From NCBI GenBank assembly GCA_003702525.1, contig REGJ01000007.1, positions 1 to 42,170 of the forward strand: DNA of 42,170 nt. The letters are read 5' to 3'. The notes under the pieces were generated by a model that was not told the origin of the DNA, did no database searches, and worked only from the letters and a program-made list of their open reading frames with translations. Shown here one piece after another: positions 8,373 through 15,834 of this stretch (its first letter is position 1; each line of letters begins with the position of its first letter). The translations under genes were made by a program, and so were the position numbers. Source of the DNA: Candidatus Nitrosopumilus sp. GTDB lineage: Archaea > Thermoproteota > Nitrososphaeria > Nitrososphaerales > Nitrosopumilaceae.

Positions 8373-8627
8373 CTAATACTTGTTGTTTAGAATTTTCTTT
8401 TTTAGGACAAATCCTCTTATTCCAATATACCATGCCAAGAATATCAATCCAGTGATTCCCCACCAGATGTAGTTCTGAAGGTCTGGAGATAGTTCTGACA
8501 GAGTTGCAACAACTTCTCTTGCAACTAACATACAGACTGCAAGGACTATTGCAAATTCAATTGCATACCAAGTAAAACTAGGCCATCCTTCTTTTGGAAC
8601 ATATGCAATCTTTCTTCCATCATCCAT
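8373..8627 (-). CDS. Small membrane protein with two transmembrane helices
   Basis: An 84-residue protein starting MDDGRKIAYV, with a short soluble head, two hydrophobic helices (about 20-45 and 53-75) and a basic tail (KKKI). I chose ATG 8627 rather than a longer reading from 8690, because a good TATA element (AAATTAAATACC, 8648-8659) lies 27 nt before it and the longer form would overlap the end of folE. It converges with queC with a 2-nt gap. No family recognised. Confidence 0.7.
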   Translation of the reverse strand: MDDGRKIAYVPKEGWPSFTWYAIEFAIVLAVCMLVAREVVATLSELSPDLQNYIWWGITGLIFLAWYIGIRGFVLKKKILNNKY

Positions 8628-8647
8628 GAGTTTTTTGAAATTGAATC

Positions 8648-8659
8648 GGTATTTAATTT
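8648..8659 (-). promoter_or_regulatory. TATA element deciding the start at 8627
   Basis: On the minus strand this reads AAATTAAATACC. Its centre is about 27 nt upstream of ATG 8627, the spacing of a leaderless thaumarchaeal transcript, so it supports the short form of the membrane protein. Confidence 0.55.
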
Positions 8660-8667
8660 TTGAGTAT

Positions 8668-9225
8668 CTAATATGCAGAATCTGAAGCACGTTTTCGGAT
8701 TAGAGTCATAATGCTCTCTTTTTCCTCTTTATTTTCATAAATTCCTCTAAATGCGGATGATGAAAGTGTTGCATCATTTCTAACACCACGCATTTTCATA
8801 CATAGATGCTCTGCATCAGCTAAAACAACTACTCCCTTAACTCCTTGAGAGTATAGTTCATCTGCGATGTTCTTGGTGAGTCGCTCTTGAATTTGGAGTC
8901 GTTTAGAGTATTTTTCAACTAGTCTAACAAGTTTTGAGATTCCAAAGACTCTGCCATTTGGAGAATATGCAATGTGGATTTTACCAAAGAATGGAAGCAT
9001 ATGATGCTCACACATTGAATAAAACTGAATATCACGTGCTATAACCACATCAGAGTCTTCTGAGAATTGAACTGCTAATTCTGAATCAGAGTCATATCCA
9101 GAAAAGATTTCTTGATACATGTTTGCGATTCTCTCAGGTGTTTCACGCAAGCCTTCACGGGTAGGATCTTCGCCAACTTCGATTATCAATTCTCTGACAA
9201 GTTTCTTGACACGGTCTTCATCCAT
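8668..9225 (-). CDS. folE: GTP cyclohydrolase I
   Basis: Converts GTP to 7,8-dihydroneopterin triphosphate, the entry substrate for both folate-like pterins and 7-deazaguanines. The 185-residue length fits type IA FolE. The zinc ligands are visible: C72 and H75 in MCEHHMLPF and C142 in AEHLCMKMRG. The GVRNDATLSSSAFRG segment near 147-161 is also typical. It starts with ATG 9225. QueE lies directly upstream on the same strand (stop at 9289) and QueC is close by, so here FolE very likely feeds preQ0/archaeosine synthesis, although a pterin role is not excluded. Confidence 0.94.
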   Translation of the reverse strand: MDEDRVKKLVRELIIEVGEDPTREGLRETPERIANMYQEIFSGYDSDSELAVQFSEDSDVVIARDIQFYSMCEHHMLPFFGKIHIAYSPNGRVFGISKLVRLVEKYSKRLQIQERLTKNIADELYSQGVKGVVVLADAEHLCMKMRGVRNDATLSSSAFRGIYENKEEKESIMTLIRKRASDSAY

Positions 9226-9288
9226 TTTGATGATTTGAGACGATTTTTCTAGTATTTGAACGTAATCTGAATTTTAGGCTGGTGGTAA

Positions 9289-10002
9289 CTATGGTGCGCC
9301 AATGAATTTGTGCAATTGGGGTACAACCTTGACTTCGTTGTAGTGTGGAAAAACAACATCATACAAACTCAACAACAGATCAAGTGAAGGTTCTGCAACA
9401 CCATATGTTGGTTGGATGATAAATCCATCAATGTCGTCTTTTGATACAATCTCAAAGATTTGATTGACTAGTTGTGTAAAATCATCAGGCTTTGTTTTAG
9501 AGCTAACAACTACTTTGATGTATGTTATCTTTTTTGCAGAGACTGATGATTCCAAACATTTCATGGTATGACCAATCAGTTTCTCATAGTGTTGAGAGTC
9601 TACAAAGTCTGAATCCTTTGTTTTGAATTCAATTTTTACAATGTCAATAAATGGCAAGACATGATTGAATCTGTCAATATCAAAACATGATGATTCTAGG
9701 TATGTTGGAATCTTTTTGTCCTGAATGTGTTTTGCAAGTTGTGCTACTGCTTGGTGTTGAATGAGTGGATCACCACCTGTGAAATTTACCTTGTATGTTT
9801 GGTTTTTCAGATTAGAATCAATGAGCTTGTTTGCCTCCTCAATTGAATATTCTGTTCCAGAATCAAGTGGAAGAGATTCTTTTGTATCACAATAAAAACA
9901 AGTAAAGGGACAACCTGCTAGTCTTACAAAAAGTGTCTTTGTTCCATAAAGAATACCTTCTCCTTCTACTGATGTAAATATCTCAAATAGTCTGACTTTC
10001 AA
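9289..10002 (-). CDS. queE: 7-carboxy-7-deazaguanine synthase (radical SAM)
   Basis: Radical SAM enzyme of 237 residues that rearranges 6-carboxy-tetrahydropterin to 7-carboxy-7-deazaguanine. The N-terminal FEIFTSVEGEG (6-16) is a QueE hallmark, and the cluster-binding cysteines C31, C35 and C38 form the CX3CX2C motif (GCPFTCFYCD). A TGGDP motif near 74-78 contributes to SAM binding. The start is TTG 10002; no in-frame ATG exists upstream before a stop, and a TATA-like TAAATAA lies about 27 nt before it. The gene reads toward folE, consistent with a shared transcript. A QueD gene, needed between FolE and QueE, is not in the window. Confidence 0.92.
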   Translation of the reverse strand: MKVRLFEIFTSVEGEGILYGTKTLFVRLAGCPFTCFYCDTKESLPLDSGTEYSIEEANKLIDSNLKNQTYKVNFTGGDPLIQHQAVAQLAKHIQDKKIPTYLESSCFDIDRFNHVLPFIDIVKIEFKTKDSDFVDSQHYEKLIGHTMKCLESSVSAKKITYIKVVVSSKTKPDDFTQLVNQIFEIVSKDDIDGFIIQPTYGVAEPSLDLLLSLYDVVFPHYNEVKVVPQLHKFIGAP

Positions 10003-10043
10003 GTAATGATGGTAATTTTGTTCATTATTTATTCAGTGAGTTT

Positions 10044-10238
10044 CTAATGCATCACTGGTTCTTTTGTGTAGAACAATCCAGAGATAAAGAACACTATGCC
10101 TAAAATTCCAATTGTGCTTCCAATTAGTTCTACTTGACTTTGAAGATCTCCTTCTAATGGAGCCCATAACCATGCCATCAAAGCGCCAACTACAATCATT
10201 GGAATTCCGACTCCAACTGTAATTGCCTTAGATGCCAT
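10044..10238 (-). CDS. Small membrane protein with two transmembrane helices
   Basis: About 64 residues from ATG 10238 (an in-frame TTG at 10244 is the alternative). Two hydrophobic helices (around 6-26 and 38-57) flank a short acidic loop (EGDLQSQVE). A TATA-like CTTATTATAC centred near 10262 fits ATG 10238. The composition resembles many short thaumarchaeal membrane proteins, including the one at 17902, but no family could be named. Confidence 0.62.
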   Translation of the reverse strand: MASKAITVGVGIPMIVVGALMAWLWAPLEGDLQSQVELIGSTIGILGIVFFISGLFYTKEPVMH

Positions 10239-10297
10239 GCTCAATCCTGTTTGGAAAATGTATAATAAGTTTATGATAATTTTTGGGGGTTTGAAAA

Positions 10298-10646
10298 TTA
10301 TTGGTTGAGATTGACTATGAGTTGTTTTGCAGTGATGATGTTGTCTTTGGAATCATAGCTAATCACATAGAGTAATGCGAATGAGCCATTAGGGAACGGT
10401 GTAACGTTATGGATGGTCATGCTATTACCAGTTGTAAACTCTACAACATTTGGAGTGCAGCTAACACAGCCAACTTTGTAGTTTTTAGCTGAATCATCAC
10501 TATTCCAGGTAATCTTTACAGTTGCTGAATCGCCATCATAGTTTGAGACAGATGTTCTAACATTTTCTAATGGTTCGGCAAATGCTTCGTTTGTAGAAAT
10601 AACACCTACTGCCAATACCAATAGTGCTAGTAATGCTAAACTCTTC
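10298..10646 (-). CDS. Small secreted protein with fibronectin III-like fold
   Basis: About 116 residues, with the coding frame entered at a TTG just before 10646 that overlaps the stop of the upstream gene (bases 10645-10648, ATTGA arrangement), so translation is probably coupled. Residues 1-24 form a signal peptide ending AFA-EP. The mature part has alternating beta strands and ends in an FnIII-like pattern (residues 40-115) with a Cys pair C61/C64. It is the third gene of an operon after a soluble and a membrane-bound winged-helix protein, so it may be the exported output or partner of that regulatory pair. Function unknown. Confidence 0.66.
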
Positions 10647-11664
10647 AATTCTCTTCCTCCAAGTTGTTTCGTAATTTGACCATATTTAGAAGATCTTTTT
10701 TGTAAATTTCAACTACACCTAGTCTTTCTAGTCTTTTTACTGCTCTCCACATAGTAGTTCTTGGCTGAAGGAACTTTTTTCTTAGATCACTTTCAAATAC
10801 CTCTCCACCATTCTCAGAGATGAATTTTACAATCTCTTTGTCGTCTTCTCTCATATCTGGTCTGAGATCAAAAATTGCATCAGGAGTTAGTGAATCAGTT
10901 GTTGGTTTTGGAGTTTGAATAGTTTCAGTTTGTATTACTTCGGTTTGCAGTTGAGGTTTTGATTGTCTCTTTTTTGCTACAATTACACCTGCAATGGCAG
11001 CTGCCGCAATTGGACCAACTATCATACCAATAGTTACAGGGTCAAATGAAGACTCTGATGGGGTTGTAGGTGCTTCTATTGGAGTGCTAAAGATATAATC
11101 AATTTGTGCTGGACCAGTAGGAATTTGGAGTTTAATTTGGGAATCTAACTGTTCCATGTTTTCAGGTAAAATGTTCATTCCAACAATGACAGAATTTTCT
11201 GGCATCAGTAGGGAATAGCTTGTAGGAGAATCAAATGAAAATGTCCAGACTCTACCTTCTTTTGAAATCAAGTCGTGAATATCATAGTTTATGGTAATAG
11301 AGGAATAGTCATCTGTCTGAATCATTACCTTGTCTTCAATGACTTGTCCAGATAGAGTCGAACCATCAGATCCAATTGCGACAAAGTTGTCAATGGATGG
11401 ACCAAAGAGACTTAGCTCAAAGTTTGAAGAATCTACATCAATTTGAGATGAGATGTGTGTCGAACCATCAGTATTGATGATTAGATCAAGAGTTCGAGTA
11501 GTAGCAAATGAGGTCTGCAAAGGTATCGTTAGTGCTACAACTAGCAATCCTGCAACTATCAGAGGTGCATTGACCATTGTATCGATGATACCATCAGTCC
11601 TTACAAAAAGCATTCCATCTTCTTGAGACTCTGTCCTATGAATTGGTACGATTTCGGGGTTCAT
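10645..11664 (-). CDS. Membrane-tethered winged-helix regulator with extracellular sensor domain
   Basis: A 339-residue protein in four parts: a short cytoplasmic head (1-30), a hydrophobic segment (31-55), a beta-rich extracellular domain (56-205), a second transmembrane helix (208-231), a proline/threonine linker, and a cytoplasmic winged helix (about 268-330; TTMWRAVKRLERLGVVEIYK is the recognition/wing region). The topology is that of a one-component transmembrane transcription factor, similar in plan to archaeal proteins with C-terminal DUF7343-type helix-turn-helix domains. The start ATG 11664 is 3 nt after the stop of the preceding winged-helix gene. An alternative start at residue 30 would make the first hydrophobic segment a signal peptide. 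Ligand and targets unknown. Confidence 0.68.
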   Translation of the reverse strand: MNPEIVPIHRTESQEDGMLFVRTDGIIDTMVNAPLIVAGLLVVALTIPLQTSFATTRTLDLIINTDGSTHISSQIDVDSSNFELSLFGPSIDNFVAIGSDGSTLSGQVIEDKVMIQTDDYSSITINYDIHDLISKEGRVWTFSFDSPTSYSLLMPENSVIVGMNILPENMEQLDSQIKLQIPTGPAQIDYIFSTPIEAPTTPSESSFDPVTIGMIVGPIAAAAIAGVIVAKKRQSKPQLQTEVIQTETIQTPKPTTDSLTPDAIFDLRPDMREDDKEIVKFISENGGEVFESDLRKKFLQPRTTMWRAVKRLERLGVVEIYKKDLLNMVKLRNNLEEEN

Positions 11665-11667
11665 TGG

Positions 11668-11955
11668 CTAATACCTTAGGTTCATGCTCTCCACGAGTCC
11701 CTGAAATCTCTTGAATTCCTGGAAAAACTGAAGTCCTTTTTCAGTGATTTGAAAGACTCTATTTCTGTCGTTTTTGACAGACTCGACCAAGCCTGCTTCT
11801 ACCAGTTTCTCACATTTGTCTAGTACTGCATAGTGAGATAGGTTGGCTTTGCGAGATATTGCAGATACAATGATTCCTTCACGACCGCCATCAGCAGTAA
11901 CGCTTAGGATATCACCCATGATGCCCATTTCGGACCTGTATTGTTGTTTTGACAT
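11668..11955 (-). CDS. Winged-helix transcriptional regulator
   Basis: A 95-residue single-domain winged helix from ATG 11955 (MSKQQYRSEMGIMG); a TTG at 11973 would add six residues. Helix-turn-helix residues lie at about 33-60 (ISRKANLSHYAVLDKCEKL), followed by the wing (LVESVKNDRNRVFQIT) and a C-terminal helix suited to dimerisation. The family is the short archaeal wHTH group related to ArsR/PadR-like proteins. It is the first gene of a three-gene operon whose second product is a membrane-tethered winged helix. Repeats of a GGAACAC motif lie 30-70 nt upstream and could be its binding sites. Confidence 0.75.
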   Translation of the reverse strand: MSKQQYRSEMGIMGDILSVTADGGREGIIVSAISRKANLSHYAVLDKCEKLVEAGLVESVKNDRNRVFQITEKGLQFFQEFKRFQGLVESMNLRY

Positions 11956-11984
11956 GGTATAGTATACAATCAATTAGTTATTGA

Positions 11985-12027
11985 GGAACATTTTGAAACA
12001 CCATAGCGGAACACAAAGCGGAACACC
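11985..12027. repeat. Repeated GGAACAC-type motif, candidate operator
   Basis: Four related words follow each other: GGAACA at 11985-11990, GAAACAC at 11995-12001, and GCGGAACAC at 12006-12014 and 12018-12026. The last two are identical and 12 bp apart, near one helical turn. The cluster covers and extends upstream of the expected TATA region of the winged-helix gene at 11955, where an activator or autoregulator would sit. Confidence 0.45.
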
Positions 12028-12271
12028 ATTTTGAATGAAAAAAATGGGCAATTTTTGGCAAAATGGTTACGGGGAAGAAAATTACTAGAAATTCTGTGCC
12101 TAGTTTTTTGAATGAAAAATACCTGTTTTCATGCAAAAATGCGACTTTTTGAAAATTTGAGAAAAAATATCTCAATTTGGCTGATTTTGGAAATTTTTGG
12201 AGAAAATTTGCATATAAAGAACAGAACGATTCCTGTCCGTTCCTAATGTATGATTTTGAAGTGTACTCTTC
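12028..12271. other. Intergenic region with direct repeat and promoter for 12272
   Basis: A 244-nt AT-rich gap without a credible gene. It holds a direct repeat of TTTTTGAATGAAAAA at about 12028-12041 and 12104-12119, several ATTTTTGG words, and a TATA-like CATATAAAG at 12211-12219. The TATA predicts transcription from about 12240 and thus a short leader for the gene at 12272. Between TATA and start, GAACAGAACG and CCGTTCC form an imperfect inverted pair around the probable transcription start, related to the GGAACAC words upstream of the neighbouring regulator. Confidence 0.45.
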
Positions 12272-12913
12272 ATGGTAAAACCCCAAAACAGAACTATTGG
12301 TGTTATTGCTGTCCTTTTGATGCTTGGTGCATCTCCAATCACTGTAACCTACTCGTTTGCAGACAATACTGGAGTGTATGAGCCAAAAGGAAGTTCCAAA
12401 AATGAGGGACTAGGAGTAATTCTAACCGAAAAAATGGTTGATGGAAAACTCAAAGTCCAACGTTATGCCTTGCCATCTGATACTTCAAAAGAAGACATGC
12501 AGAGAATGCTGTCAACTGAGACATCAGGATGGGCAATAATGAATTACAAGGCCTATAATGCTGGAATTACTCTCTTTGATGGAAAAGCAGTAAAGGTCGG
12601 GCAAGACTTGTGGGAGATTTCAACTAATGGAATCCTAAGTCTTGAAGATAGAGAGTTTGACCTAGAATTAAGTGGAAAATCCAATGGTTCCCATGTAGAA
12701 CTGCATGGAACTGCCTCAGACGAGGATCTCAGTTACAAAGTTGTATTTTCTGGCAAAATTTCAGAAAATGAGAATACCTTTGAAATTTTCTTTAATTCTG
12801 CAGTAAATCCTGAGATGGGTCAAAATATCAAATTTCTTCAGATAGGAGCTACCAGTTTTGAAAAATCAGTTGATTCTAACCAAGAGTTCAGAAATTCAAT
12901 TTCGGTGAGATAA
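12272..12913 (+). CDS. Secreted protein of unknown function
   Basis: A 213-residue protein with a signal peptide (residues 1-30, hydrophobic IGVIAVLLMLGASP, cut after SFA). The mature part is beta-rich without cysteines. Residues 85-180 (an ILSLEDREFDLELSGKS run and VVFSGKISENENTFEIFF) follow the same strand pattern as the N-terminal domain of the cupredoxin-like protein at 35504-36400 (FITLDDEEFTISELEGKF and FFGRLVAESSDAVVYGF), so the two may share a domain. It is divergent from the winged-helix operon across a 300-nt gap with repeated motifs and may be one of its targets. Confidence 0.68.
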   Translation: MVKPQNRTIGVIAVLLMLGASPITVTYSFADNTGVYEPKGSSKNEGLGVILTEKMVDGKLKVQRYALPSDTSKEDMQRMLSTETSGWAIMNYKAYNAGITLFDGKAVKVGQDLWEISTNGILSLEDREFDLELSGKSNGSHVELHGTASDEDLSYKVVFSGKISENENTFEIFFNSAVNPEMGQNIKFLQIGATSFEKSVDSNQEFRNSISVR

Positions 12914-12922
12914 TTCACCACA

Positions 12923-12936
12923 TTTTTCCTTTTTTT
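12923..12936 (+). terminator. Poly-T transcription termination tract
   Basis: ATTTTTCCTTTTTTT lies 10 nt after the stop of the secreted-protein gene. Archaeal RNA polymerase terminates at such U-tracts without a hairpin. None is visible here. Confidence 0.45.
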
Positions 12937-13013
12937 GAGTAAAAATCATTCACCTTGTCAGCTTTGGGATTCATAGTAACTTTTTATTCCCATTTTAGAA
13001 AGTAAATCATAAA

Positions 13014-13484
13014 ATGTTTGATAAATTCAAGAAAGAAGAGGGCGGAGAGATGGTAGAAGAAAGACCTGAAGAAAACACTACACAAGAGACTCCAGAACCT
13101 ACAGTTTCAGAGACTCCAAGTCAGATTGGAATCGGGGAATTAATGGGAAAACGAGCCCAGCTTGAAGAGGCAATTGATTATGTCGGTTTAATGATTAAAA
13201 ATCTCAAAGACAAGCGAACTTTGCTTGAAAAGGACATTGAAGAAGAATCAGTAGATATCAAAAATCTCAAAGAGAAACTCCAAAAGGTCAATGAGTACAT
13301 TGAGGAGGAAAATAGAGGGATTTCAGAACTTGCTGCAAAGAGACAACAAGTTGAGGCTGAAGCTGACGAGGTAGGTACCATTATCAACAATTTGCGAGAG
13401 AAACTATCAGGTGTTGACAGAATTATAGATGATGAGGGAAGCCGAGTCAGAAAGATAAAAGAATCTCGTGAGTCTACAGAGTAA
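13014..13484 (+). CDS. Coiled-coil protein, function unknown
   Basis: A 156-residue cytoplasmic protein. After a charged, Pro/Glu-rich head (1-40), residues 45-156 form long heptad-rich helices with two similar units: YVGLMIKNLKDKRTLLEKDI (56-75) and EVGTIINNLREKLSGVDRII (118-137), suggesting an internal duplication that folds as an antiparallel coiled coil. A TATA-like CTTTTTATTCC is about 28 nt before ATG 13014. No catalytic motif is seen. It converges with the repeat-rich secreted protein gene. A structural or scaffolding role is a guess. Confidence 0.7.
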   Translation: MFDKFKKEEGGEMVEERPEENTTQETPEPTVSETPSQIGIGELMGKRAQLEEAIDYVGLMIKNLKDKRTLLEKDIEEESVDIKNLKEKLQKVNEYIEEENRGISELAAKRQQVEAEADEVGTIINNLREKLSGVDRIIDDEGSRVRKIKESRESTE

Positions 13485-13512
13485 ATTTTAAGATTTTAAA
13501 AATTTGAAATTA

Positions 13513-14955
13513 TTATTTGGGTTTTGGTCCTTTTTCCTTTGATTCTAGTTTAGATAACTTCTCTTTTTCTTTCTGAGCTTTCTCAGCATCTCTTTGTTTT
13601 TGGTCAGCTTGTTGTTTTGCTAGCTTTTCAGCTTCTTGAGCTGCTTTCTTGGCATCTCTTTGTTTTTGGTCAGCTTGTTGTTTTGCTAGCTTTTCAGCTT
13701 CTTGAGCTGCTTTCTTGGCATCTCTTTGTTTTTGGTCAGCTTGTTGTTTTGCTAGCTTTTCAGCTTCTTGAGCTGCTTTCTTGGCATCTCTTTGTTTTTG
13801 GTCAGCTTGTTGTTTTGCTAGCTTTTCAGTCTTTAATTGAGACGTAGAACTGTCAGTACATTGACCTAGATAATCATCATCATGGTGCTCCAAGTGATTT
13901 CTTGCAGCTTTTCCTGGAAGAGAAAGAGTAGTTTTTCCGTTATGACATATGTCAACTCTCTCATTTGAGAATGTGATTTGTGGTGTAACAGGTGCGGTTA
14001 TAGCTGAAAATGAATTGGAATAAGTAATCTCTGAACATGTACCTCTAGTGTCTCCATGATTAAGATGTGCAGGTAATGCATTTGCAGAAATTGTTATAGT
14101 GTTTTTTCCTTTATGACAGAGAGTTACCTTTTCGTTATTTCCTGATATTTCAGTTCTATGAAATGCTTCAAGTGCAGAAATTCTTTCTTTAAGTAAGGCA
14201 TTTTCTTCTTTGAGTTGAATTACTTCATCCTCTAAGGCTAGAACTTTATCAAAGATTAGTTGGATTTGATCAAAAATTTCCTCAAATAGAGAGTCATTTG
14301 GTTCTTCATCAATCGCAATTACAGAGATTGTTACATTTGCAGAATTACTGGTATCCTTTCCATCAGATGTCCAATAAGAAAATGTTGTATTTCCAACAAA
14401 TCCAGCTAGAGGAGTAAACAAAACTTGAGATTCTTGGATTTCAACAAATCCTCTTGTTTCTGATGAATTATTTTCCAAAAAGATATTCAATGAATCATTA
14501 TCTACATCAAAATCATTTTCAAGAACATCTATACTGATAGGAACATTTTGTTGAGTTTCAACATAATCATTTTGGGCAACAGGTGCATCATTAATTGGAT
14601 TAACAAAAATTATAACAGTAGCTTCATTGCTGTTGTCAGTTCCGTTATTTGCTACATAAATAAATGAATCAGTTTGAATAGAATTTTCATCTGGAAGATA
14701 AGTAAAATTACCATTCTGATGGAATGACAGGGTTCCGAAATTAACATCAGATAGAAGGATTGCATTTAATGGCTCGCTTGTGGTGTTGGTATCATTTTGT
14801 AATACTCCAATAGGCTCAACAGTTAGAAGAGAATCCTCATCAATAGAGTAAAAGTCATCTACTGCAATTGGTGCTTCTTGAGCAAATGCAAAACTAGAGA
14901 AAAGAGTTCCAGAGATCAGTACAGTCAGCAAGAATATTCCTGAAAGTTTTTGCAT
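13513..14955 (-). CDS. Secreted multidomain protein with cadherin-like modules and C-terminal repeats
   Basis: A 480-residue exported protein. Signal peptide 1-25 (ends AFA-QE). Residues 30-215 hold two Ig/cadherin-like modules of the tandem type found in adhesins (AVDDFYSIDEDS and AQNDYVETQQN openings, VLxND motifs). A short coiled coil follows (225-265). Two copies of a Cys/His motif come next: VTLCHKGKNTITI...HLNHGDTRGTC (about 278-308) and VDICHNGKTTLSL...HLEHHDDDYLGQC (about 335-365); this CHxGxx...AHLxHGD pattern recurs in secreted proteins of unknown role. The tail (375-480) is four 22-residue Ala/Lys/Gln/Asp repeats encoded by near-perfect 66-bp DNA repeats. Probably cell-surface or matrix-associated. 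Confidence 0.8.
   Translation of the reverse strand: MQKLSGIFLLTVLISGTLFSSFAFAQEAPIAVDDFYSIDEDSLLTVEPIGVLQNDTNTTSEPLNAILLSDVNFGTLSFHQNGNFTYLPDENSIQTDSFIYVANNGTDNSNEATVIIFVNPINDAPVAQNDYVETQQNVPISIDVLENDFDVDNDSLNIFLENNSSETRGFVEIQESQVLFTPLAGFVGNTTFSYWTSDGKDTSNSANVTISVIAIDEEPNDSLFEEIFDQIQLIFDKVLALEDEVIQLKEENALLKERISALEAFHRTEISGNNEKVTLCHKGKNTITISANALPAHLNHGDTRGTCSEITYSNSFSAITAPVTPQITFSNERVDICHNGKTTLSLPGKAARNHLEHHDDDYLGQCTDSSTSQLKTEKLAKQQADQKQRDAKKAAQEAEKLAKQQADQKQRDAKKAAQEAEKLAKQQADQKQRDAKKAAQEAEKLAKQQADQKQRDAEKAQKEKEKLSKLESKEKGPKPK
13586..13829. repeat. Tandem 66-bp repeat, 3.7 copies, within a coding region
   Basis: Copies run 13586-13651, 13652-13717, 13718-13783 and a partial copy 13784-13829. 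They look identical base for base, although synonymous change would be free, so they arose or were homogenised recently. Each encodes a 22-residue charged helical unit (AEKLAKQQADQKQRDAKKAA plus QE) of the secreted protein. A less similar copy continues toward the C-terminus below 13586. Confidence 0.93.
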
Positions 14956-15061
14956 TATTGAAAAATCTCAAAGGAGCATATAACAGACAAGCAGAAAAGC
15001 TCAGTATCAATACAGAGTAATGGTTATAAGAAAAGATTTTTTGAAAAAATAATTTATTTTT

Positions 15062-15709
15062 CTAATAAAATTTTGAAGTTGATTCTGTTGATGATGTTGT
15101 TTGTGTTGGAACTGATGGGAACATCTGTCCTGCAGAACTCTCAGCTACTGCTGCTGCTTCTTTGAGAATTGCTTCAGATTCAGAGTTTGTGGTTTCATCG
15201 GTTCCAAATGCTGCATCGCCTGAGAAACTTTCAGTCATAAATCCACCTAGCATTTCAGCCATTTGGCCAATTTCGGCTTCAGCTCCAGGCATTACTTTTC
15301 CCAATGATGATTTGAGATTCTTCATCAATCCCATTGTTGGCATGATTGCCACAACAGTATCTCCAAGATCACTAAATGTTGTTAATCGTAATTCTATTTG
15401 TTCTAGAGCAATTCTTGCGCTGCTCATGATTTTGATAACTTTTCTAATTTCTGCTAATTCATTTCCTAAAACTTTGGCTGATTGTGTATCGTGTTTTTGG
15501 GTTGCTTCTACAATTCTTGCAAATAGTTGTCCATCACGCTCCTGCAAACCAGACAACATTTTATCCAATTTTTGAATCTGTAATCGTAATCTTTTGACTC
15601 CTTCTTGAACTCGTGGTTTTAGTGCACCTTTAGGCTTGACGGCATCACCAATCTTTTCGCCAATACCAGGAGTAGGGGGTTTAGTCCACTTGTTACTCAA
15701 ATTAGCCAT
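15062..15709 (-). CDS. ESCRT-III-like CdvB paralogue (Snf7 family)
   Basis: A 215-residue protein with the Snf7/ESCRT-III pattern: a basic N-terminal helix (about 30-60, KPRVQEGVKRLRLQIQKLDK) followed by long alpha-helices 2-5 (62-160), then a flexible Ser/Thr-rich tail. CdvB proteins form membrane-remodelling filaments in archaeal cell division and vesicle budding, depolymerised by the CdvC AAA ATPase. The tail is short and has no clear winged-helix domain, which in the main CdvB binds CdvA; this makes it a paralogue rather than the primary CdvB. GQMFPSVP near the C-terminus is a possible short CdvC-binding (MIM-like) motif. CdvA and CdvC genes are not in the window. Confidence 0.85.
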   Translation of the reverse strand: MANLSNKWTKPPTPGIGEKIGDAVKPKGALKPRVQEGVKRLRLQIQKLDKMLSGLQERDGQLFARIVEATQKHDTQSAKVLGNELAEIRKVIKIMSSARIALEQIELRLTTFSDLGDTVVAIMPTMGLMKNLKSSLGKVMPGAEAEIGQMAEMLGGFMTESFSGDAAFGTDETTNSESEAILKEAAAVAESSAGQMFPSVPTQTTSSTESTSKFY

Positions 15710-15834
15710 GGTTTTGATTTAGAAAAATGTACTTAATTTCAGGTGTAAAGAATGATTCACTGCATGTGTAACTTGACTAACAAAGATCAGAATTCAATCC
15801 AAAAATCTATTTACCATTTTTCTAGGCATAACTC

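Noticed and set aside
8668-9225. QueD instead of FolE
   Set aside because: The CEHH zinc motif and the late Cys of GTP cyclohydrolase I are present. QueD has a different His-triad pattern.
11978-12286. A 102-codon open frame on the minus strand between the winged-helix operon and the secreted-protein gene
   Set aside because: It overlaps the promoter and start of the gene at 12272 and the repeat cluster, is of low-complexity Phe/Lys composition, and resembles no protein family. It is treated as chance.
13586-13829. Regular repeat spacing suggesting a CRISPR array
   Set aside because: The repeats are adjacent without unique spacers and lie within a coding frame of 22-residue units.
13617-13847. 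An open frame on the plus strand inside the 66-bp repeats
   Set aside because: It is a shadow of the repeat-coding sequence of the secreted protein on the other strand. Periodicity keeps the frame open.
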